A stretch of 64,000 nt of DNA from Marinobacter iranensis (GCF_029207565.1 NZ_JANCMW010000018.1:22127-86126); one strand, 5' to 3'. Positions 18,019-26,964 are shown, numbered from the stretch's first letter. Translations and numbers: made by a program. The notes: generated by a model not told the origin, from the letters alone.

Positions 18019-19077
18019 TCAGTCTTTCAGGCCCAGCAACCGCCTGTTGCCCGCGTCGTCCACACCGGCATCGGCGAAATCGTCGAAGGCGCGGTCGGTG
18101 ACACGGATGATGTGTTCATTCACGAAGCGCGCACCCTCTGCGGCACCCTGCTCGGGGTGTTTCATGGCGCATTCCCACTCGATCACCGCCCAGCCGTCAA
18201 AATCGTATTGCGTCAGCCGGGAGAAAATGCCCTTGAAGTCCACCTGGCCGTCGCCGAGGGAGCGGAAGCGGCCGGCTCGCTCAATCCAGGATTCATAGCC
18301 GCCGTACACGCCCTGCAGGGCGGTGGGGTTAAATTCGGCATCCTTGACATGGAACATGCGAATGCGGTCGTGGAAATGGTCGATAAAGGCCAGATAGTCG
18401 AGTTGCTGCAGCAGGAAGTGGGACGGGTCGTAGAGGATGCAGCTGCGGGGATGGTGGTTTGTAGCTTTGAGGAAACGCTCGAAGGTAGCGCCGTCATGCA
18501 GGTCCTCGCCGGGATGGATCTCGTAGCACAGATCAATGCCGGCCTCGTCATACACCTCAAGGATCGGCAGCCAGCGCTTGGCCAGCTCTTCGAACCCGGC
18601 TTCCACCAGGCCTGCCGGGCGTTGCGGCCAGGGATAGAGAAACGGCCAGAGCAGTGCACCGGAGAAGGTTGCGACCGCCTTGAGCCCAAGATTTTTGCTC
18701 GCCCTGGCGGCCAGCTTTACCTGGTCCACTGCCCAGGCCTGGCGGGCCTCGGGGTTGCCATGCAGGTGCGGTGGTGCAAAACCGTCGAAGACATCGTCAT
18801 AGACCGGATGCACCGCAACCAGTTGGCCCTGCAAGTGAGTAGACAGTTCGGTAATGACCAGGCCGTGCTTGCTCAGCATGTCCTGAATGGACCGGCAATA
18901 GTCCAGGTCTTCTGCGGCGCGCTTGAGGTCGAACAGTCGCTCGTCCCAGGTGGGGATCTGAACGCCCTTGAAACCAAGCTTCGAGGCCCATTCGGCCAGT
19001 GTTGGCAGTGAATCGAAGGGCGCTTCGTCGCTGACGTACTGTGCCAGGAAGAGTCCTGGCCCCTGTATGGTTTTCAT
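18019..19077 (-). CDS. Sugar phosphate isomerase/epimerase-family protein (xylose isomerase-like TIM barrel)
   Basis: A 352-residue TIM-barrel protein of the AP endonuclease 2/xylose isomerase-like group. Metal-ligand positions can be seen in CYEIHPGEDLHD, LYDPSHF, MFHVKDAEF and VIEWE, four places where this family holds its divalent metal. It is the first gene of the operon, read from the promoter at 19117-19145. Relatives work on ketose epimerisation or on 3-keto-glycosides together with a Gfo/Idh dehydrogenase, as in this operon. The exact sugar is unknown. Confidence 0.85.
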   Translation of the reverse strand: MKTIQGPGLFLAQYVSDEAPFDSLPTLAEWASKLGFKGVQIPTWDERLFDLKRAAEDLDYCRSIQDMLSKHGLVITELSTHLQGQLVAVHPVYDDVFDGFAPPHLHGNPEARQAWAVDQVKLAARASKNLGLKAVATFSGALLWPFLYPWPQRPAGLVEAGFEELAKRWLPILEVYDEAGIDLCYEIHPGEDLHDGATFERFLKATNHHPRSCILYDPSHFLLQQLDYLAFIDHFHDRIRMFHVKDAEFNPTALQGVYGGYESWIERAGRFRSLGDGQVDFKGIFSRLTQYDFDGWAVIEWECAMKHPEQGAAEGARFVNEHIIRVTDRAFDDFADAGVDDAGNRRLLGLKD

Positions 19078-19103
19078 GAAGATTTGCCTTGCTTGTTTTT
19101 GTT

Positions 19104-19117
19104 TGTAATCGATTACA
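19104..19117. promoter_or_regulatory. LacI-type operator 1, overlapping the operon promoter
   Basis: TGTAATCGATTACA is a perfect 14-base palindrome with the central CG usual for LacI-family operators. It starts immediately after, and shares one base with, the -10 box of the sugar operon promoter, so binding would block transcription. The LacI-family gene lies about 230 bases away and its own region carries a second site of the same pattern. Confidence 0.8.
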
Positions 19118-19145
19118 TTTAAGCAGCCATAAAAACGCGCGTCAA
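19117..19145 (-). promoter_or_regulatory. Promoter of the sugar uptake/catabolic operon
   Basis: On the minus strand TTGACG (19145-19140) and TTAAAT (19122-19117) are 17 bases apart. The distal edge of the -10 box touches operator 1. The start codon of the first gene is 40 bases further at 19077. Confidence 0.65.
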
Positions 19146-19233
19146 GCTCGATTATTCAGCAATACTGATAGGCCATTAATCGTATAAAAGTGCCAATTAG
19201 AGGGGTTCTGCAACCAGCAGCTGAGATTAGGCT

Positions 19234-19262
19234 TAGATTTATGTAAAGCATTACATTATTAT
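19234..19262 (+). promoter_or_regulatory. Probable lacI-family gene promoter with operator 2 in the spacer
   Basis: TGTAAAGCATTACA at 19242-19255 has the same TGTAA-N4-TTACA pattern as operator 1. It lies inside the 17-base spacer of a weak TTAGAT (19234-19239) and good TATTAT (19257-19262) pair, which would mean autoregulation. An alternative extended -10 (TGG-TACCAT near 19311) is nearer the start codon; the choice is not settled. Confidence 0.55.
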
Positions 19263-19347
19263 CATTAACCTGCACCATTCACCGTTGAGACCGGGGCACG
19301 TGAAGACTGTGGTACCATCGCGAAACTCGCACAGAAGAAGTCATTCG

Positions 19348-20358
19348 ATGCCGACGATCAAAGACGTTGCCCGGGCGGCGAATTGCTCTACTGCAACCGT
19401 ATCCCGTGCGCTGGCCAGCCCCGAAAAAGTGTCCGACGCTACCCGTCATCGTGTCGCCCAGGCGGTGGCCAAGGTCGGTTATTCACTCAATGCCGCGGCA
19501 CGAAACCTGCGACGCAGTGAATCAAGAACCATCGTCGTTATCCTGCCAAATATTGCCAATCCCTTCTTCTCTGACGTGATCAGCGGCCTGGAATCCGTCG
19601 CCCATCAGGCGGGCTATCAAGTTCTGCTGGGCGATGCGGGAAACAATCCCGATCGCGTTGCGTCGTATTTCAACCTGGTGCCTTCCAACCAGGCAGACGG
19701 CATTATTCTGCTGTCCACTGAAGTGCCAATGGCTCTGGTGAGGGAGCGCCAGGCCGATGCCGGTTTTCCTCTGGTCATGGCCTGCGAGTACTTCGACAAC
19801 CTGTCGCTGCCAACCATTCATATTGATAACGAACAGGCAGCCCATAAGGCCACCGAATACCTTGTCGCCCTGGGGCACCAGCGCATTGCCACCATCACGG
19901 GCCCGGCCCGAAACCCGATTTGCAAGGACCGCCTCAGGGGCTACCGCCATGGGCTGGCAGATGCAGGGCTGAACATTCAGGACGACTGGATTGTGGAGGG
20001 AGACTTCACCTTCCACTCGGGGTATGAGCAAGGCCGCATCCTGCTGCAGCAAGACAAAAAACGCCCGACGGCGATTTTTTGCCAGAACGATGAAATGGCC
20101 ATCGGTGTACTGAAAGCGGCGCGGGATGCCGGTGTTGTTGTGCCAGAGCAGCTGTCGGTGATTGGTTTCGATGATATCGGCTTCAGCCAGTACTGCGAGC
20201 CGGAACTGACCACCGTACATCAGCCCCGTGAGGCCATTGGCCGCACCGCCATGCGGCTATTGCTGGACATCCTGAAACAGCGCAATGTGCCGCTCGACCA
20301 GTCACTCAAGACCCAGCTTATTGTGCGCAGCAGCACGGCACGGGCACCCCGGGACTGA
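19348..20358 (+). CDS. LacI-family transcriptional repressor
   Basis: A 336-residue regulator. The N-terminal helix-turn-helix reads TIKDVARAANCSTATVSRAL and the hinge helix contains NAAARNLRR; the rest is the periplasmic-binding-protein-like effector domain, with VILPNIANPFFSDVISG and GFDDIGFS. It should respond to a sugar or its phosphate. It is divergent from the five-gene uptake operon, and two matching operators lie between them, so it is the probable controller. The start at 19348 gives the canonical N-terminus; the upstream ATG at 19285 would add an unsupported leader. Confidence 0.92.
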   Translation: MPTIKDVARAANCSTATVSRALASPEKVSDATRHRVAQAVAKVGYSLNAAARNLRRSESRTIVVILPNIANPFFSDVISGLESVAHQAGYQVLLGDAGNNPDRVASYFNLVPSNQADGIILLSTEVPMALVRERQADAGFPLVMACEYFDNLSLPTIHIDNEQAAHKATEYLVALGHQRIATITGPARNPICKDRLRGYRHGLADAGLNIQDDWIVEGDFTFHSGYEQGRILLQQDKKRPTAIFCQNDEMAIGVLKAARDAGVVVPEQLSVIGFDDIGFSQYCEPELTTVHQPREAIGRTAMRLLLDILKQRNVPLDQSLKTQLIVRSSTARAPRD

Positions 20359-20361
20359 CTT

Positions 20362-20856
20362 ATGCTCACCTCCGTGGCCCGCCTCCGGTTTTTGCTGATC
20401 CTTGTGATGGCCTTCCCCGCCCTGGGCTGGGCACAGATCTATCGCTGCGAAGCCGGCAATGGGACCCGTTTCTCTGACCAGCCCTGTGGCGAGGATTCCG
20501 AGGAGATCACCGTTCGGGATAACCGGATTGGCGGCAGCTTCGGCCAGAACCTGCCACCACAGCAAAGCTCCGAGGCGCCCAACATTGAAGAGGATGAGCC
20601 TGAACCGGAACAGGCCGAAGGCACCTGCCGCTTCATCAACTCCACCGATCTGAGACGGTATCTGGTGCGGGAACAGGTGGTGAAAGGCATGACCAAGGAA
20701 CACGTACTGAAAGCCTTTGGCCGCCCGCCGGAAACCTACCCCACACCACAGGAAACCTGGGTGTACCAGACAAAATACTACGGTGCCCTTTACGAACTGA
20801 CCTACGTGTATTTCCGCGACGGCTGTGTGGAAAAAGTGTTGTATCGCAAGCCCTGA
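20362..20856 (+). CDS. Secreted DUF4124-like protein
   Basis: A 164-residue exported protein. A signal peptide ends at LGWA. The mature start QIYRCEAGNGTRFSDQPCG is the DUF4124 pattern (a short aromatic/cysteine motif in envelope proteins). The C-terminal half, KGMTKEHVLKAFGRPP, resembles the turn of SmpA/OmlA-type small lipoprotein folds. It begins three bases after the LacI-family stop, so it may be read through, though a functional tie is not evident. A second DUF4124 protein is at 55816-56259. Confidence 0.7.
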   Translation: MLTSVARLRFLLILVMAFPALGWAQIYRCEAGNGTRFSDQPCGEDSEEITVRDNRIGGSFGQNLPPQQSSEAPNIEEDEPEPEQAEGTCRFINSTDLRRYLVREQVVKGMTKEHVLKAFGRPPETYPTPQETWVYQTKYYGALYELTYVYFRDGCVEKVLYRKP

Positions 20857-20871
20857 GCGTTTAACCGTTTC

Positions 20872-22119
20872 TCAGCGGGTATCGGCTCGCTTCACAGCGT
20901 CGATCAGCAGGTTGCGGGGTGTGAGCTGCCGCTCACAAAAAGTGCCCAACCGAACCTCATAGCCCTGCTCTCCCAGGAATAGCGCGTAATCCAGCACCAG
21001 CCAGAGCTCCAGTGGCCGCCGAAACAGATGGCGCACAAGCTCATGGCGGCGCACTTCCTGCCACCGTTGTTCGCCATGGGCCCGCCAGTGGCCAAAGTCG
21101 GTTTCCACAGGCAAATCCAGGCCTTTCTTCCCGGCCGCCCAGTGACAGAAGCCGGCAAAATCCCCATTCATCAGGCCAGGCGGGTGCGACGGTACCGGCA
21201 GGTAGGTATCCACACCCCTCAGCTGACGCTGCAGGCCGTCAAAGCCCAGGCGCCAGCGGCTGATCTGGTGGGTTTGCTGCCGCACCCTTTCCGGCGCAGT
21301 GACCGTTTCCTGCACCGCCAGCCGCAGATCGTTCCGGGCCAGTTCCAGCGCGTTGCTACAACTCCCGGCCCTTTGAGAGAGAGGCCAGTAGTCCGGCGTT
21401 TCCGTGAGATGGTAACAACAGGGTGAGAAGCTCAGCCGCGGAAGGCCATCGTCAGCCACCCGACGCACCAACCGGCGATGGAGATCACCACAGGCATGCA
21501 GGGCAACGCCATGGGCGGCCCGGGGCATAACCAACCCTTCCGCCATCACATCCTGGCAGTGCAAAGTGACCGAATCCCCGAACTTTGCCGCCAGGCGGTT
21601 ACCGTCTTCCACCAGAGCCCGGTTCCACTCGAACCCAGTCACCTTACCGTCACACAGCGGCGCCAGGGTTCGAGCCAGGTGACCTTTGCCACAACACCAG
21701 TCCAGTACATCGTGTTCCAGTGGCCGGATGGCGGAAGCAAACGCGCCGGATTGCAGGCGCTTGCGGCCCGGCATGTCGGTGGCTCGTGTTTCAGGCAGCG
21801 TGTTCGGCTGTGCAGGGTCGCCGGTCAACGCCGGCACACGGGTCAGATCGTCAAACGCTTCGAGTGAAGGCAGCTCCCGGGCCGCCATTCTGGCAAGCTT
21901 GCCGGGGTCATCATCCAGTTGTTCGCAGTCATTATCTGAGAGATTCGCCACCCGCTCCGCCAGCGCCGGCCACTTGCGGGTCCAGGCTGGAGCGGGCTCG
22001 GTGAACGGGGCCGGCTGCCACAATTCCCGATGCGCCACCAGCCAATCGTTCAGTTGCTGCCAGTGGCGATAAAAACAGGCGTCCGGGTCGTGTAAACTTG
22101 CCGGCGGAGGTAACGTCAT
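20872..22119 (-). CDS. Class I SAM-dependent methyltransferase
   Basis: A 415-residue protein. The SAM-binding core is VLDWCCGKGHLARTLAPL, followed by the acidic loop GFEWNRALVE. A further segment FSPCCYHLTET holds a CC pair seen in a family of large rRNA/tRNA-like methyltransferases; the target is unknown. The start at 22119 overlaps the start of the divergent methyltransferase by two bases, so both ATGs lie on one CATG. The upstream in-frame start at 22236 would lie wholly inside the other gene and was rejected. Confidence 0.75.
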   Translation of the reverse strand: MTLPPPASLHDPDACFYRHWQQLNDWLVAHRELWQPAPFTEPAPAWTRKWPALAERVANLSDNDCEQLDDDPGKLARMAARELPSLEAFDDLTRVPALTGDPAQPNTLPETRATDMPGRKRLQSGAFASAIRPLEHDVLDWCCGKGHLARTLAPLCDGKVTGFEWNRALVEDGNRLAAKFGDSVTLHCQDVMAEGLVMPRAAHGVALHACGDLHRRLVRRVADDGLPRLSFSPCCYHLTETPDYWPLSQRAGSCSNALELARNDLRLAVQETVTAPERVRQQTHQISRWRLGFDGLQRQLRGVDTYLPVPSHPPGLMNGDFAGFCHWAAGKKGLDLPVETDFGHWRAHGEQRWQEVRRHELVRHLFRRPLELWLVLDYALFLGEQGYEVRLGTFCERQLTPRNLLIDAVKRADTR

Positions 22120-22822
22120 GCAACTGGCCTTTGTACTTGTTGAACCGAAGGTTCCCGAAAACGTGGGAGCAGCCGCCCGCGCACTCTGTACCATGGGCTT
22201 CGCGGAGTTATGGCTGGTCAATTCGGACCTGCACACCCGCCCGGAGGCCCACTGGCTGGCCCATGGCAGCGATCATATCCTGGACAATGCGCGCATTTTC
22301 CCTGATCTGGCAGCGGTAAGAAACTCCGTAGACCTGCTGATGGCCACATCCGCCAAACCCCGCCACAACCGGCAGGACTGGCACGAGCCGGCGCAACTGC
22401 GGGAGGTTATCACCAGCAAGGGTGCCTCGGTGGCCACAGCGGCCCTGGTGTTCGGCCGCGAAGACCGGGGCCTGTCCAACGACGAGTTGGCACTGTGCGA
22501 TCTGCTGACGGGCTTTCCCATGGCGGTGTCCTACCCATCGCTGAACCTGTCCCAGGCCGTCATGCTTTATGCCTGGGAGTTGTCCGAATTGGCCTCTAAG
22601 GCTGTAACACAACCCGAGCAAGCCCTCCCGGCCGTCCAACTCGGTGCCTTACGCCAGCGCCTGGAACACCTTCTGCCCCGGATAGATACTCCGGCGGACG
22701 GTAAGCTGTCTCAATGGGTGTTTGAACGGTTGCCCCTGCTCACGGAGCGGGACGTCGGCTTTGTGCATACTCTCTGTGGGAATATCGAGCGGTGCCTTGG
22801 GAAACCTTCTGATTCTGAGTAA
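22118..22822 (+). CDS. TrmH/SpoU-family RNA 2'-O-methyltransferase (LasT/YjtD-like)
   Basis: A 234-residue SPOUT methyltransferase. Motif 1 is VPENVGAAARALCTMGF, motif 2 ALVFGREDRGLSNDEL, and motif 3 YPSLNLSQAVMLYAWEL, which together form the knotted SAM site. Similarity in these segments is stronger to E. coli LasT (YjtD) than to TrmJ. It would methylate ribose in a tRNA or rRNA. A good GGAGG ribosome site precedes the ATG. Its start codon shares bases with the divergent methyltransferase gene. Confidence 0.85.
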   Translation: MQLAFVLVEPKVPENVGAAARALCTMGFAELWLVNSDLHTRPEAHWLAHGSDHILDNARIFPDLAAVRNSVDLLMATSAKPRHNRQDWHEPAQLREVITSKGASVATAALVFGREDRGLSNDELALCDLLTGFPMAVSYPSLNLSQAVMLYAWELSELASKAVTQPEQALPAVQLGALRQRLEHLLPRIDTPADGKLSQWVFERLPLLTERDVGFVHTLCGNIERCLGKPSDSE

Positions 22823-22842
22823 TAGGCAACTGCGAACTACGG

Positions 22843-22950
22843 GAGCCGTTCCGGTGGCCTCTCCCAAGATCGTCGAAAACATGGATGTTTTCGTCGAGCG
22901 TACAGGGACGTATTCACAGCGTATCTTGGGAGAGGCCACCGGAACGGCTC
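22843..22950. repeat. Long palindromic intergenic repeat, copy 2
   Basis: Arms at 22843-22870 and 22923-22950 are perfectly complementary over 28 bases around a 52-base centre. The centre again holds an inner stem (AAAACAT-GG-ATGTTTT) and a TACAGGGACGTA motif. Relative to copy 1 (9335-9442) the arms and inner stem have changed sequence in paired fashion but total size, order and loop motifs are kept. It lies between convergent genes, so here it might also stop transcription from both sides. Confidence 0.88.
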
Positions 22951-22976
22951 AAGCACCCACAGAAGCAGATAAAACA

Positions 22977-24248
22977 CTACTCGGCAAACCGCCCAGGCCG
23001 AAACGCATCAAGGCACACCGAAGGCTCCTCGCCATCAATCAACTGGGAAATAACCGACGCACTGCCCGCGGAGAGGGTCCAGCCGAACGTGCCATGGCCG
23101 GTATTCAGGAACAGGTTTTCCCGGGGCCCGCGGCCGATAATGGCAGGACCGTCCGGGGTCATGGGGCGGAAACCGGTCCAGGATTCGGCGGCCTTCAAAT
23201 CAGCGCAGCCCGGAAAGCGGGATTCCACGGATTTGCGGATGGTGGCCAACCGGGCTTCGGGAATATCCCGGTTAAAATCGGCCAGTTCCACAAAGCCGGA
23301 GGCGCGTAAGCGGTCACCCAGCCGCGTAGAGACAACTTTGTAGTTGTCATCGTGAATGGTAGAGACCGGCGCCCGGTCGGGATCTTTCAGGGGCACGGTG
23401 AAGCAATAGCCTTTGACCGGGTAAATAGGCAGTTCAAGGCCCAAGGGGCGAGTCAGGGAGTTGGACCAGCAACCGGCGCAGACCACCACTGCATCCGCCT
23501 CAAGGGTATCCGCTTTCCCTTCTTTGTTGAGGACAGCGACGCCGGTTACCCGGTGATCGTCGGCGATGAGGTGCTCGGTTTCGGTGTTGTAGCGGAAGCT
23601 TATGCCCTTGGACTCGCAGGCTTTGGCCAGTTCACGGGAGAACAGGTGGCAGTCGCCGGTGCCGTCGGTGTCGTAGCTCAGGGCACCGTAGAGTGGGCCG
23701 TTACCGGTCATGCCGGGTTCGGCTTCGCGAACCTGCTCCGGAGTCAGCAGGCGAGAAGCAATGCCAAGCTCGTTGAGCACTCGGTGAGTCTGGCGATAGC
23801 CTTCGAGGGCTTCCGGGGTGCTGGCCAGATGGAGGAGCCCCTCGTGCTCGCCGTCAAAATGCAGGCCCAGTTCCTTTTCAAGGGCCAGAAAGCGCTTGCG
23901 GCTGTGGATGCCAAGGCGGAGCATGGCGCGCCTGTTGAGGCCAAACAGGCCAGGTGACCGGGCGTAACGCAGGGTGGCCAACATGAATCGCAGGGCTTTC
24001 ATGGATGGCGGCATCCTCATTTTCAGAGGGCCGTCTTTTTTGAACAGCCAGGGTATGGCCTTCAGCACCATGGAGGGGTCGGCCCAGGGATAGACCACGC
24101 CGTAGGAGCGCTGGGCAGCGTTACCCTTGCTGGTTTCATTGCCTGCGATGCCGTGACGTTCCAGTACAGTCACCTGATGGCCCCGGCGATTCAGTTCATA
24201 CGCCGTGGTTACGCCAACCACGCCACCGCCAACAACTATAATATGCAT
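22977..24248 (-). CDS. dadA: D-amino acid dehydrogenase
   Basis: A 423-residue FAD flavoenzyme of the DadA group that oxidises D-alanine and other D-amino acids, giving electrons to the respiratory chain. The dinucleotide-binding start is VVGGGVVGVTTAYEL, followed by VLERHGIAGNETSKGNA and a C-terminal GHGTFGWTLSAGSA, which closes the FAD site. Length matches DadA. The partner alanine racemase dadX is not adjacent. The region upstream of 24248 is shared with the divergent TatD gene. Confidence 0.9.
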   Translation of the reverse strand: MHIIVVGGGVVGVTTAYELNRRGHQVTVLERHGIAGNETSKGNAAQRSYGVVYPWADPSMVLKAIPWLFKKDGPLKMRMPPSMKALRFMLATLRYARSPGLFGLNRRAMLRLGIHSRKRFLALEKELGLHFDGEHEGLLHLASTPEALEGYRQTHRVLNELGIASRLLTPEQVREAEPGMTGNGPLYGALSYDTDGTGDCHLFSRELAKACESKGISFRYNTETEHLIADDHRVTGVAVLNKEGKADTLEADAVVVCAGCWSNSLTRPLGLELPIYPVKGYCFTVPLKDPDRAPVSTIHDDNYKVVSTRLGDRLRASGFVELADFNRDIPEARLATIRKSVESRFPGCADLKAAESWTGFRPMTPDGPAIIGRGPRENLFLNTGHGTFGWTLSAGSASVISQLIDGEEPSVCLDAFRPGRFAE

Positions 24249-24366
24249 GTATATCTCCCTATAACAGCGATGCAGGTCAACAATCGAACAAGCTGATAAA
24301 CTAACGAGGCCAAGTTCTCAGGATAGCAGCCAATTCCAGGGTTGCGATGGAGTAAAGAAGCCGACA

Positions 24367-25176
24367 ATGAGCAAGAAACGTCGCGAGATTCCCGTTTTTG
24401 ATCAGCCGATTATCGAAACCCACTGCCACCTGGACTACCTCAAGGACCGCCCCCTTGAGGAAACCCTGGCCGAGGCGCAGCGGGTCAATATCGAGCGCGT
24501 AATCACCATCGCCGTGTCACCGGACAACCTGGCCACGGTGCGTGAACTGAGCCAGACGGCGCCCTGGGTCTACGGCACGCAGGGGGTTCACCCCCACGAC
24601 GCCGAGAAATACACCGACGATGCCGAAGCAGAGATCCGCGCCCATGCCGGCGACGACAAGATCGTGGCGGTGGGCGAGATTGGTCTGGATTACTTCTACG
24701 ACAATGCGGACCGTGATGTACAGCGTGAGGTTTTCCGCCGCCAGCTCCAGATCGCCTGCGACACGGATCGGCCGGTGGTCATCCACAGCCGTGAAGCCGA
24801 CGAAGACACCATCGATATACTGAAAGAGTTCGAAGGCACTCTCAAGCGTCGTGGCGTGATCCACAGCTTCACCTCCGGCCCCGGGCTGGCTCAATACGCG
24901 CTGGATGAAGGCTGGTGCCTGGGTTTTAACGGTATCACCACGTTCAACAAGGCCGAGAACGTTCGCGATATCGTGCGCATGGCGCCCATCGGGCAGATCC
25001 TGCTGGAAACGGACTCTCCGTTCCTGACCCCGGTACCCTATCGCGGCAAGGAAAATGCCCCCTTCTACATTCCGTTTGTTGCCGAGAAAATCGCCGAAGT
25101 GAAACAACTGCCGCTGGAAGACGTATTGGCTACGACCTATGACAATAGCCTGAGAACGTTCTTCCAGCGGCAATGA
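24367..25176 (+). CDS. TatD-family metal-dependent hydrolase
   Basis: A 269-residue TIM-barrel metalloenzyme. Metal ligands lie in ETHCHLDYL, AVGEIGLDYFYD, VIHSREA, IHSFTS and the final ETDSPFLTP. These are the TatD nuclease signatures (YcfH/YjjV/TatD); members are DNases or D-aminoacyl-tRNA deacylases. It is a single gene with a convergent lysO 29 bases downstream. Confidence 0.9.
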   Translation: MSKKRREIPVFDQPIIETHCHLDYLKDRPLEETLAEAQRVNIERVITIAVSPDNLATVRELSQTAPWVYGTQGVHPHDAEKYTDDAEAEIRAHAGDDKIVAVGEIGLDYFYDNADRDVQREVFRRQLQIACDTDRPVVIHSREADEDTIDILKEFEGTLKRRGVIHSFTSGPGLAQYALDEGWCLGFNGITTFNKAENVRDIVRMAPIGQILLETDSPFLTPVPYRGKENAPFYIPFVAEKIAEVKQLPLEDVLATTYDNSLRTFFQRQ

Positions 25177-25205
25177 TCAAACACCCTGTATCGGCGAACT
25201 GGCCA

Positions 25206-26117
25206 TCATCCCCCAAGGGACAGAAACACCGCCATCAGCACCGGTGACAGGAACGACAGGATAAACCCCGAGGCAATCGCCACGGGCACGCAGGCCAGAC
25301 CGCCACTGCTGCGAATCACCGGCAGGGTGAAGTCCATGGCGGTCGCGCCACCATAGCCAATTGCCATGGCGGGCCGCTGACCGATTAATAGGGGAATAAT
25401 GGCCAGTGCAATGATCTCCCGGATCACGTCATTGAGAAACGCCACACCACCCCAGGCTGGCCCGAGGGCGTCGCCGATCACAATCCCGGACAGCGAATAC
25501 CAGCCAAACCCGGAAGCCAGCGCCAGCGATTCATTCCAGGCGGCATCCAGCCAGGGCACCAGTGCCAAGCCGGCAAGCAAGGAACTGCCGGCCATGGCCA
25601 GGGCAATGCCCAGGCCCTGCCGGTTCAGCAGCAATTTGCGCAGGGACAGCCCGGCATTGCGCAGCTGCAGGCCGATCAAGAACAGCAGCAACATCAGTGA
25701 CCAGGTAGCCACGTCCTCCGCCATGGGCAGGTCCGGCAGCACGTAGAAACCGGCAAGACCGCCCACCACAACAGCCACCAGTGGTTTCATCCCCGCCAGG
25801 AACAGGCGACGATAACCCCGGGGCTGGTCCACATGATCTTCCCTGGCCGCCATTGGCTGCCAGCGGTGGAACAGCCAGAGACCCGCCATATTGGCCACCA
25901 ACAGCACCAGGACCAGGGCCGCGACCTGAGAGGCCATATTGGCCAACTGGCTGCCAACGCCTTCCATCTGCCCAAGGCCCAGCCCCAGGAGGGCAAGGAT
26001 AAAATAAACCAGGCCTTCAACCCCGTAGTGAATGGCCGTCATCAGGTGACGGTTCTCCAATGCCAGGGCAAAACCCAGAAAAAGCGGTGCCAGAATCAGC
26101 AGTGCGCCGGTCAGCAT
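25206..26117 (-). CDS. lysO: Lysine exporter LysO family membrane protein
   Basis: A 303-residue integral membrane protein with about eight helices, matching LysO (YbjE), which pumps lysine and thialysine out of the cell. Family segments include the MLTGALLILAPLFLGFALAL start, the re-entrant WYSLSGIVIGDALGPAWGG and GGATAMDFTLP. The start at 26117 was taken because it has GAGGA just upstream and gives the family N-terminus. It lies 34 bases after the preceding small gene on the same strand. Confidence 0.88.
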   Translation of the reverse strand: MLTGALLILAPLFLGFALALENRHLMTAIHYGVEGLVYFILALLGLGLGQMEGVGSQLANMASQVAALVLVLLVANMAGLWLFHRWQPMAAREDHVDQPRGYRRLFLAGMKPLVAVVVGGLAGFYVLPDLPMAEDVATWSLMLLLFLIGLQLRNAGLSLRKLLLNRQGLGIALAMAGSSLLAGLALVPWLDAAWNESLALASGFGWYSLSGIVIGDALGPAWGGVAFLNDVIREIIALAIIPLLIGQRPAMAIGYGGATAMDFTLPVIRSSGGLACVPVAIASGFILSFLSPVLMAVFLSLGG

Positions 26118-26151
26118 GAAGTCCTCGGAAAATGTTGATGGGTAGGGCTGT

Positions 26152-26523
26152 TCAGCCGATAGGTTCGTACTGATCCGGATCAAAATGAAATTTGCCAGCA
26201 CTGGCGTCGCGATCGGTACGTATGGTGCGGGCAAGACGCTGGGCCATCACTGACCATACTACGTAGTCGTGGGGTTGGGGCTGGTAATCCTGCCCCATCA
26301 GCGCACCCGCAACACTGCGAAGCACCGCCTCAGCCTGGGCGATAGAGCGGTAGGGCCCCTGGCATCGGTGTTTCTCGGGCTGGCCATCCACCGATCCGCT
26401 GAGTGCAACCAGCGCCCATATTTCGACACCGACCGGCTTGATGAACAGCTCGACCCGACGTTGGTCCCGAACCATCACCAAGGCCCGCAACGGGCCACGT
26501 CCGTGGAAATAGTGCAGTTTCAC
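26152..26523 (-). CDS. Conserved hypothetical protein
   Basis: A 123-residue soluble protein that I do not recognise. It has a regular beta-rich start (MKLHYFHGRGPLRALVMV), no signal peptide or membrane segment, and a length like its partner upstream. It lies 18 bases after the DUF2288 gene and 34 bases before lysO, so it is probably part of a three-gene transcription unit. The codon usage looks like that of the neighbours. Confidence 0.6.
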   Translation of the reverse strand: MKLHYFHGRGPLRALVMVRDQRRVELFIKPVGVEIWALVALSGSVDGQPEKHRCQGPYRSIAQAEAVLRSVAGALMGQDYQPQPHDYVVWSVMAQRLARTIRTDRDASAGKFHFDPDQYEPIG

Positions 26524-26541
26524 GGCGCAGATCCGGAATGT

Positions 26542-26865
26542 TCAGTGAAGTACATGGCCGGACCTGTCCTGCACCAGCACCCAGGGCGCGATAACCACTG
26601 CCCAGAGTTCGGTGTTTTCGTCATACCAATGGCGGGCAAGATCAGGTGCAACATCGCCTACTTTCTCCTCAGCCAGCCAGCGTTCAAACTGGGCCTTGTT
26701 ATCAGCCGACAGTTCTGCTGCCACATCCAGGAGATCCAGTTCTGGAACCACCTTCACCACATGCCCACGGGCATAGTAAACCTGCAGATCGTGCCAGGCG
26801 ATCCGGGAAGTTTCCAGATTCAGTTTTGCCTTGATGTCGTCGGGGGACTGGTGGGAAGAGGACAT
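26542..26865 (-). CDS. DUF2288 family protein
   Basis: A 107-residue cytosolic protein with the DUF2288 signature: KLNLETSRIAWHDLQ at the start and WYDENTELWAVVIAPWVLVQ at the end. The function is not known. It is the first gene of a likely unit with the next small gene and lysO. Confidence 0.85.
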   Translation of the reverse strand: MSSSHQSPDDIKAKLNLETSRIAWHDLQVYYARGHVVKVVPELDLLDVAAELSADNKAQFERWLAEEKVGDVAPDLARHWYDENTELWAVVIAPWVLVQDRSGHVLH

Positions 26866-26964
26866 GGTCAGCTCTTGATCACTCCTGTGTTGCTGTTGGC
26901 TTTGGAACCGCTGCTGTATGCCTTCAGCTTACCTCAAAACCACTCACGGAGCACCTGTTGCAAG

